A stretch of 47,770 nt of DNA, from NCBI GenBank assembly GCA_011525695.1, contig WYBX01000024.1, forward strand, positions 1-47,770, written 5' to 3'. The notes below the pieces were generated by a model, which was given only the letters and a program-made list of their open reading frames with translations, searched no databases and was not told where the DNA came from. The position numbers and the translations under genes were made by a program. The DNA is from Verrucomicrobiia bacterium (lineage in GTDB: Bacteria; Verrucomicrobiota; Verrucomicrobiia; Opitutales; Opitutaceae). Positions 42,815 to 47,770 of the stretch are shown here, in pieces (position 1 is the stretch's first letter; each line of letters begins with the position of its first letter).

Positions 42815-43238
42815 GGGAAGGCGGAGGACAGAGGGCGGAGGACTGAGGCGGTGAAGCGATGATTCGGAAAACCTGCGACCTGAGAATATGCGAACTTGGA
42901 GAGGTTCGGAGCCCAAGCCTTTGAACAGGAAGAAAACCGAGGCAAGGCCGAGAAATGCGGCATTCTCCGGACCCTCTGACCGACCTTGGATGGACCCTTG
43001 TTCAAACCCCGGGGGTTTGGTGTTCGGAGTTGGAGCCGCGGCGCACCGAGGAGGGAATTCATCCACAGATGGGCGCGAATCGACACGAAAACCCATGGAC
43101 GGTGCCGAAGGGAACGGCCGGGTTTTCGATTGCAGCCCCGTCGGCGGCCACGCACGGTTCCCGCTCGCTGCAGGCTCCTTCCGAGCGCTGAGCCATTCCC
43201 GGCAGACGCCTCCTGACGAACTGGCCGCGGATCACCGT
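42815..43238. other. Divergent promoter region with short intergenic relics
   Basis: 424 bp between rhaB and the OPT transporter gene. It contains GGCGGAGGAC repeats next to rhaB (42815-42852) and an ATCCACAGATGGGCGCGAAT segment at about 43061 of a kind often seen between genes in this group of bacteria. No reading frame is supported, although open frames run through it. Promoters for both genes should lie here but I could not pick them out. Confidence 0.4.
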
Positions 43239-45527
43239 ATGCCAAACTCTCCTGTGAAAACCTTCGAGCCGTTCATCCCGGACGACGTGGCCATGCGCGA
43301 GTTCACACTGCGCGCCGTCCTGACCGGTACGGTCCTCGGCATCATCTTCGGCGCATCGTCGCTATACCTGGTGCTGAAGGTCGGGCTGACGGTCAGTGCC
43401 TCGATTCCAGTCGCCGTCATCTCCCTGGCGATGTTCCGGGGATGGTCGAAGTTGGGCGGCCGCGACGCCACGATCCTGGAAAACAACATCTCGCAGACGG
43501 CGGGATCGGCCGGGGAGTCGATCGCATTCGGGGTCGGCGTGACGATGCCGGCAATTCTCATCCTGGGCTTCGATCTCGAGCTCACGCGCGTGATGCTGGT
43601 CGGGTTGCTGGGCGGGCTGCTCGGGATTTTGATGATGATTCCGCTGCGCCGGGCGCTGATCGTGAAGGAGCATGGCGTGCTCAAGTATCCCGAGGGCACC
43701 GCCTGTGCCGCGGTATTGCGGGCGGGAGCCAATGAGGAGTCGTGTTGCGTGGCCTCGCCCTCGGCGCAGGCCGAGATGAAGGCGGCGATCGCCGCGGGGC
43801 TGGGCAAGTCGCCGGGCGCGAAGGTCGTTTTTACCGGGTTTGGTGTCGGCCTGGCCTACAAGACGCTGATGGTGGCCTTCAAGGGCTGGAAGGACATCCC
43901 GGAAAAGATCTTTGGCCCGCCACTGCAGGCCGGATCGATCGGGGCGGAGATATCGCCGGAGCTCGTGGGTGTCGGCTATATCATTGGGCCGCGGATTGCT
44001 TCGATCATGTGCGCCGGCGGCGTGATGTCGTTCCTGCTGTTGATTCCGATGATTCAGTTTTTCGGCCAGAACATGGCGACGCCGCTGGCTCCCGGCACCG
44101 AGTTGATCTCGGAGATGGGGCCTTACGGGATCTACCGGTCCTACATCCTGTATATTGGCGCAGGAGCGGTGGCGGCAGGCGGGATCATCAGCCTGATCGA
44201 GGCGCTGCCGACGATCTGGTCGGGCATGCGCGGAGGACTCGCGGATCTGGGGCTCAGGCGCGCCAATGGGACCGCGGGTGAGGCAGTGCCGCGCACGGAC
44301 CGTGATCTCTCGATGAAATTTGTCGGCATCGGCGTCGTCGTGCTGATCGCGCTGATCGTGCTCGCGCCGACGCTGCACATGAACCTGCTCGGCGCGTTGC
44401 TGGTGATCCTGTTTGGATTCCTCTTCGTGACCGTTTCTTCGCGGCTGACCGGGCAGATTGGATCCTCCTCGAACCCGATCTCCGGCATGACGGTGGCCAC
44501 GCTGCTGTTCACCTGCCTGGTCTTCCTCCTCGTGGGCTGGAAGGGGGGCACGTATTATGTGACGGCGCTTTCGGTCGGTGCGATTGTGTGCATTGCCGCA
44601 TCGAACGGGGGGACGACCTCGCAGGATTTGAAGACCGGTTTCCTGCTGGGGGGCACCCCGAAGCTCCAGCAGTACGCGATCCTGATTGGCGCCTTTGCCT
44701 CGGCACTTTTTCTCGGCCCGATCCTGATCAAATTGAACGAGACCGCGACGGTGTATGTGCCGGCGGCGCAGGTGGCGCCGGGGCTGGTGACGGATGTGGC
44801 GCAGCTCGCGCCGGAGACCCAGGGTTTGCTGGGTCCGCAGGCACGTGACGATGCCGGCCAGTACCGGGTCTGGCACAAGACCGACGACGCAGGCGGCCCG
44901 CCCGGGAAGTATTTCGTGAACGAGCGCGGCGAGGCGGTTTGGCTGGTGGATCCGGGGATCAACGGCGCATACCGGCAGCGGCCCGACGGCACGGAGGTGC
45001 AGAAATTTGCGGCGCCCAAGGCCACCCTGGTTTCGTACATCATCCGGGGGATCCTCGATCAGCAGCTGCCCTGGGCACTGGTGCTGCTGGGCGTGATGAT
45101 CGCGGTGACGCTCGAGATGTCCTTCGTGCCGGCGCTGGCGTTTGCGGTGGGCGTTTACCTTCCGCTGTCGGCCTCGGCGCCAATCTTCGTCGGTGGTGCG
45201 GTGCGGTGGCTCGTGGATCGCCGCACCCGGAGGCAGCCGGCTTATGCGACGATGCCGGAGGAGCAGTTCGTGGCCGAGAGTGACAAGAGCCCGGGCGTGT
45301 TGCTTTCGTCGGGTTACATCGCCGGCGGCGCAATTGCGGGGATCATCATCGCATTCCTGGCCGGCGTCCTGAGTGATTTCGACCAGGCGGTCACCGGCTG
45401 GTCATCGGTCCACAATCCTTTTTATGCGGGGGAGAGCGCGGATCTGCTGGCGCTGATTCCGTTCGCCGTGATGGTCGGGTTCCTCTTCCTCGTCGCGCGC
45501 GGAAAGGTGCTGGGTCACAAGGATTGA
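43239..45527 (+). CDS. OPT-family oligopeptide/metal-chelate transporter
   Basis: 762 residues from the ATG at 43239. There are about 14-16 hydrophobic helices. The first region (REFTLRAVLTGTVLGIIFG) and a TAGSAGESIAFGVG segment match the OPT family, as do EGTACAAVLRAG, IGSSSNPISGMTVA and CIAASNGGTTSQDLKTGFLL (the NGGTTSQDLKTG part is a family hallmark). A soluble loop of about 100 residues (about 505-590) is longer than in many bacterial members. OPT proteins import peptides or metal chelates using the proton gradient. Substrate unknown. Confidence 0.93.
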   Translation: MPNSPVKTFEPFIPDDVAMREFTLRAVLTGTVLGIIFGASSLYLVLKVGLTVSASIPVAVISLAMFRGWSKLGGRDATILENNISQTAGSAGESIAFGVGVTMPAILILGFDLELTRVMLVGLLGGLLGILMMIPLRRALIVKEHGVLKYPEGTACAAVLRAGANEESCCVASPSAQAEMKAAIAAGLGKSPGAKVVFTGFGVGLAYKTLMVAFKGWKDIPEKIFGPPLQAGSIGAEISPELVGVGYIIGPRIASIMCAGGVMSFLLLIPMIQFFGQNMATPLAPGTELISEMGPYGIYRSYILYIGAGAVAAGGIISLIEALPTIWSGMRGGLADLGLRRANGTAGEAVPRTDRDLSMKFVGIGVVVLIALIVLAPTLHMNLLGALLVILFGFLFVTVSSRLTGQIGSSSNPISGMTVATLLFTCLVFLLVGWKGGTYYVTALSVGAIVCIAASNGGTTSQDLKTGFLLGGTPKLQQYAILIGAFASALFLGPILIKLNETATVYVPAAQVAPGLVTDVAQLAPETQGLLGPQARDDAGQYRVWHKTDDAGGPPGKYFVNERGEAVWLVDPGINGAYRQRPDGTEVQKFAAPKATLVSYIIRGILDQQLPWALVLLGVMIAVTLEMSFVPALAFAVGVYLPLSASAPIFVGGAVRWLVDRRTRRQPAYATMPEEQFVAESDKSPGVLLSSGYIAGGAIAGIIIAFLAGVLSDFDQAVTGWSSVHNPFYAGESADLLALIPFAVMVGFLFLVARGKVLGHKD

Positions 45528-45672
45528 GCGGGCGTCCGCGTCCCGGGTACCGCGGTCGGATCAGGGCGGAGAACCGCGGCGGGATCGGAAACCGGCCCCA
45601 ATCCTGCGCCGGCCGCCCGGATAGTTCCGGTTGATGCGGTGGTCAGGGCGGCACCGCCTGCCGCTAGCCGAA

Positions 45673-45706
45673 CCATGGATCCACCATGATCATGGTATAT
45701 GACTGG
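45673..45706. repeat. 34-bp palindrome, family C, copy 3 (one arm decayed)
   Basis: The centre CATGATCATGG and right arm TATATGACTGG match copy 2, but the left arm has become CCATGGATCCAC and no longer pairs well. It lies 30 bp before copy 4, between the OPT and SRPBCC genes. Confidence 0.75.
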
Positions 45707-45736
45707 CGATTCCCCACGGGGGATGCTGCACGTGAA

Positions 45737-45770
45737 CCACTCATATACCATGATCATGTTATATGAGTGG
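45737..45770. repeat. 34-bp palindrome, family C, copy 4
   Basis: Centre CATGATCATG, arms CCACTCATATA/TATATGAGTGG, perfectly paired and followed by CTTTT. With copy 3 it forms a tandem pair with the spacing of REP/BIME-type elements. The rest of 45528-45871 holds no supported gene. Confidence 0.85.
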
Positions 45771-45871
45771 CTTTTCCCGGGTTTCCGGCGGGATGGCGCC
45801 GGATCGCGCCCGGCAACGCGGGACCGGGATTGCCCCATGGCCGGATTGACGCGGGAGGCGTAGGCTTCCGG

Positions 45872-46444
45872 ATGGCCTCGACCCAGACCCGAACGCGTGC
45901 AGGTGCCGCCACGCAAAACCCGCATGCAAAAAGCCCACGGGCGAAGATCGCAGTCCCGGGAAACCGCGGGATCAAGGTTGTCCGCTCGGTGACAATCCGA
46001 AAGCCGGCGGCCGAATTGTACCGCTTCTGGCGGGACGTGGAGAACCTCCAGCAGGTGATCAAGCACCCGGTGGCGATCACCCGCACCGCGAAGGACGAGT
46101 CGCACTGGGCGGTCAGCGCTCCCGCCGGCAAGCGCGTGGAATGGGACGCGCTGATCATCAATGACGATCCGGATCGGTTGATTGCCTGGCGATCACGGGA
46201 AGGCGCGGAGGTGGAGAATGCGGGGTCGGTTCGCTTCGAGGCGGCACCGGGCGATGAAGGCACGGAGGTGACGGTGGCGCTCGAGTACAATCCCCCGGGC
46301 GGACGGATCGGCGCGGCGGTGGCGAAACTCACCCGCGATGCCGCCAGTTCACAGGTCTATGATGCCCTGCGCCGTTTCAAGGCGCTGATGGAAGCAGGGG
46401 ATGTTCGTGGAAAAGCACGACCAGTGCATCAAGGTCGTCCTTGA
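45872..46444 (+). CDS. SRPBCC-family protein (cyclase/dehydrase type)
   Basis: 190 residues from the ATG at 45872. After a basic, Thr/Ala-rich lead of about 35 residues comes the START-like fold: VVRSVTIRKPAAELYRFWRDVENLQ, ITRTAKDESHWAV, VEWDALIINDDPDRLIAWRS and VTVALEYNPPGG, with a C-terminal helix. This subgroup is common in bacteria as stress-linked or membrane-associated proteins of unknown ligand. The lead peptide is not a clear signal sequence. Downstream it meets a family-A palindrome 11 bp after the stop. Confidence 0.86.
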   Translation: MASTQTRTRAGAATQNPHAKSPRAKIAVPGNRGIKVVRSVTIRKPAAELYRFWRDVENLQQVIKHPVAITRTAKDESHWAVSAPAGKRVEWDALIINDDPDRLIAWRSREGAEVENAGSVRFEAAPGDEGTEVTVALEYNPPGGRIGAAVAKLTRDAASSQVYDALRRFKALMEAGDVRGKARPVHQGRP

Positions 46445-46454
46445 TCCGGCGGCC

Positions 46455-46526
46455 TAGCAGCGTGTCGGACCTAGGAAATCCGGATTCTTGAGTTCGGAAG
46501 GAACACCCGTCGACGACACGCTGCTA
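46455..46526. repeat. TA-flanked palindromic element (family A, copy 6)
   Basis: A 72-bp element with perfect 13-bp ends (TAGCAGCGTGTCG and complement). Its interior differs from copies 1 and 5, while the ends keep pairing. It is followed at once by an IS1182-like left end. Confidence 0.83.
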
Positions 46527-46602
46527 AACGAAAATGCCGGTGGCATTTTCGGGGACCTTTTTCGTTGAGATTGTCAGTACGAACAAGGTCCGAGCGAGCG
46601 GG
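46527..46602 (+). mobile_element. IS1182-like left-end remnant
   Basis: Terminal hairpin CGAAAATGCC-GGT-GGCATTTTCG at 46529-46551, then GGGGACCTTTTTCGTTGAGATTGTCAG, which aligns with the leader before the transposase start at 5713-5742. The transposase itself is absent. The loop and flank differ from the copies at 5.7 and 16.2 kb, so this came from another element of the family. Confidence 0.7.
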
Positions 46603-46821
46603 CTAATCCTCGCGCGAGTGCGTAAGCCAGAGGACACTCGCCAGCAGGGCGAAAACGAGCGTGGGCGCAATGATCCAGGCGGGGTGGAAGGGCATGTGCC
46701 AGTGTTCGATGGCCCACCAGACCAGGACGCATTTGACGGCGATGACGAGCCAGGCGACGGCCATGAACCAGCGGACACGGGTGGGGTATTGCGCGAGATC
46801 GATGTGGATTGGGGAGTTCAC
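46603..46821 (-). CDS. Small two-helix membrane protein, unknown function
   Basis: 72 residues: a short N-terminal part (MNSPIHIDLAQYPTRVR), a first helix (WFMAVAWLVIAVKCVLVWWAI), a loop with HWHMPFHPAW, and a second helix (IIAPTLVFALLASVLWL). The Trp/His-rich loop is distinctive. I believe similar proteins occur in Opitutaceae but know no function. It is alone on the minus strand between the IS remnant and csbD. Confidence 0.68.
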   Translation of the reverse strand: MNSPIHIDLAQYPTRVRWFMAVAWLVIAVKCVLVWWAIEHWHMPFHPAWIIAPTLVFALLASVLWLTHSRED

Positions 46822-46978
46822 AGCCTCAAGCTACACCAGGCGGGCGTGGACGACTCCGCATCCATTGGCGGGCCCGGCTCAAAAACTGTGCCTTGGCGAC
46901 GCCAATCGGATTGGCTCGGGGAACGCTGGAAGGATGAGTCGGTCGGTGGAGCCACAACCCTCAACAAGGACTCTCACC

Positions 46979-47158
46979 ATGAAATCGAGCACGCGGGATC
47001 GCGTCGAAGGCGGAGCGAAGGAATTGAAAGGGAAGGCCAAGCAAGCCAAGGGGATGGCCACGAACCGGCCCGAGAAGGAGATGGAAGGCATGATCGATCG
47101 GGCGGAGGGCGGGTTTCAGAAAAAGACGGGTGAGATCAAGCGGGACTTCGGCCGTTGA
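46979..47158 (+). CDS. CsbD-family stress-response protein
   Basis: 59 residues, hydrophilic and rich in Lys, Glu and Gly. DRVEGGAKELKGKAKQAKG is the CsbD core motif, repeated more loosely in the second half (MIDRAEGGFQKKTGEIKRDFG). CsbD-like proteins are abundant under general stress in many bacteria; the molecular role is not established. The next gene starts 1 base after the stop, so the two are almost certainly cotranscribed. Confidence 0.9.
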   Translation: MKSSTRDRVEGGAKELKGKAKQAKGMATNRPEKEMEGMIDRAEGGFQKKTGEIKRDFGR

Positions 47159-47159
47159 C

Positions 47160-47648
47160 ATGAGTGAACACTTCATCATCACCGCGGACGCGGGCCATCT
47201 GCGCATCTATGCCGAGAGGCAGGAACCGGGCCAGTACACGCCGGGAGTCCAGGAGGTGGAATCGGTCGATTTCCCCCAGGGCCGGAAAAGCTACACGGAC
47301 CGTGAGACCGACGTGGCGGGTCGGTTCCAATCCTCCAAGCACCAGTCCGCCGCGCCGGGAGCGCCGGCGGGTGCTTCAGCGGCCGGGCGCTCGGGCATGT
47401 CGATCGACGAGCGGCTGCCGATGAAGCGGGAGGAGGGCCGGCGGCGGGCGCGGGATCTCGCCTCGGAAATCGACGCCTTCCTGCTCAGCCGGCCGGCAGC
47501 CACCTGGGATTTTGCCGCCGGGCCGGATCTTCACGGAACGATCCTCGAGCAGCTGTCGCCGGATGTGCGGCGCCGGCTACGACGTGCCCTGGCGAAGGAC
47601 CTCGTGAACCAGGCCACCCATCAGCTGCGTTCCCACTTCGTCGCTTAG
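47160..47648 (+). CDS. Host-attachment-like protein (eRF1-domain-like fold)
   Basis: 162 residues from the ATG at 47160. IITADAGHLRIYAERQEPG at the start and the C-terminal LHGTILEQLSPDVRRRLRRALAKDL (shown as ILEQLSPDVRRRL) match proteins annotated as host attachment protein, a name from an Agrobacterium plant-binding screen that says little about bacteria in general. The fold resembles eRF1 domain 1/pelota-like proteins. It follows csbD by one base. The TAG stop is the first part of the right-hand 126-bp terminal repeat, so the natural end may be altered. Confidence 0.78.
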   Translation: MSEHFIITADAGHLRIYAERQEPGQYTPGVQEVESVDFPQGRKSYTDRETDVAGRFQSSKHQSAAPGAPAGASAAGRSGMSIDERLPMKREEGRRRARDLASEIDAFLLSRPAATWDFAAGPDLHGTILEQLSPDVRRRLRRALAKDLVNQATHQLRSHFVA

Positions 47649-47770
47649 TCCCTCACTTGTGAGGATCGTGCAGGTTTGAGACGATAATTTTCAAGCGGCG
47701 AGGGCGGGCAGGATGATGCGCTCGGTGAGTTGTCTGCCCACGACGAGCAGATTCATGGCGCGTTTGGTCA
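47645..47770. repeat. Right copy of 126-bp terminal inverted repeat (IS end)
   Basis: Exact reverse complement of bases 1-126, checked base by base; the neighbouring inner bases differ. It contains the same transposase-like 3' end on the minus strand and the CTCAC/GTGAG palindrome near its inner edge. Confidence 0.9.
47691..47768 (-). pseudogene. Transposase-like C-terminal fragment (partial at window edge)
   Basis: Mirror copy of the frame at 3-80, ending ERIILPALAA and TGA. The gene body lies beyond the window. Two copies in opposite orientation flank the segment, so recombination between them could invert everything in between. Confidence 0.5.

Noticed and set aside
43362..44876. Minus-strand open frame of 504 codons opposite the OPT transporter gene
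   Set aside because: His/Arg/Gln-rich antisense shadow; the plus strand has the transporter helices.
41354..45527. Rhamnose catabolic operon
   Set aside because: Only rhamnulokinase is recognisable; there is no isomerase, and the class II aldolase is distant and on the other strand.
47160..47648. Prophage relic suggested by the name host attachment protein
   Set aside because: The name comes from a plant-attachment screen; no phage genes are nearby.
1..47770. Circular plasmid or phage genome based on matching ends
   Set aside because: The ends are inverted, not direct, repeats, and the content is ordinary chromosomal genes without replication or virion functions.
1..47770. Composite transposon bounded by two IS copies
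   Set aside because: The 47-kb content is housekeeping genes, and the shared ends equal an assembly overlap length. There is no evidence that the whole moves as a unit.
1..47770. tRNA or rRNA genes
   Set aside because: No cloverleaf with a GTTCGA-type arm or rRNA core sequence was found by eye on either strand. A covariance search would settle it.

Overview
The window is a GC-rich, gene-dense bacterial chromosome segment, most probably from Verrucomicrobiota, family Opitutaceae or a close relative. This is an inference from gene content (LL-diaminopimelate aminotransferase, a GxxExxY remnant, a small conserved 80-aa protein, Opitutus-like intergenic palindromes), not from a marker gene. No tRNA, rRNA or CRISPR array was seen. 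The first and last 126 bases are exact reverse complements of each other. Both read into the 3' end of one repeated transposase-like gene, so the window is most likely a whole contig cut at two copies of the same repeat.

Layout, left to right. 1-2.1 kb: IS end, small membrane protein, Xaa-Pro aminopeptidase, small conserved protein. 2.2-7.6 kb: a minus-strand set of outer-membrane barrel, periplasmic cupredoxin-like protein and membrane adenylate cyclase, followed by an IS1182-like remnant inside an array of TA-flanked palindromes, then a second related barrel gene coupled to tesA. 8.3-11.9 kb: ybbA and ybbP (ABC partner genes of tesA), with a shrunken GxxExxY gene bounded by inverted repeats between them. 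12-16 kb: a small dimeric-barrel protein, a Gfo/Idh/MocA oxidoreductase, an acetylesterase, SlyD, and a polyphosphate-glucokinase-like ROK kinase. 16.6-21.7 kb: a MacA/MacB-type tripartite exporter set (adaptor, ATPase, two permeases). 22-28.2 kb: a CheY-like regulator, an extended nucleoside monophosphate kinase, an NtrC-type regulator with its histidine kinase, and a DUF883 protein. 28.5-33.2 kb: a divergent Nramp-like transporter, RecD2 helicase and a HAD phosphatase. 33.5-37.1 kb: an intact Mla lipid-transport operon (permease, ATPase, MCE protein, lipoprotein). 37.2-41.2 kb: dapL, then panC, a class II aldolase and panE. 41.4-47.6 kb: rhamnulokinase, an OPT transporter, an SRPBCC protein, a small membrane protein, CsbD and a host-attachment-like protein.

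Much of the unusual content lies between genes. There are at least four families of short palindromes whose arm sequences differ between copies but remain complementary: (A) TA-flanked 68-85 bp elements tied to an IS1182-like transposon; (C) a 34-bp palindrome centred on CATGATCATG; (D) a hairpin with constant loop CTCCGT and swappable 7-bp arms; and (E) palindromes of consensus TGTCRCAGSTGYGACA. Compensatory change within arms suggests that the folded structure, not the sequence, is kept. Other candidates for a second look are a terminator-like hairpin with no gene in front of it (possible small RNA near 24.4 kb) and the duplicated barrel genes around the palindrome array.
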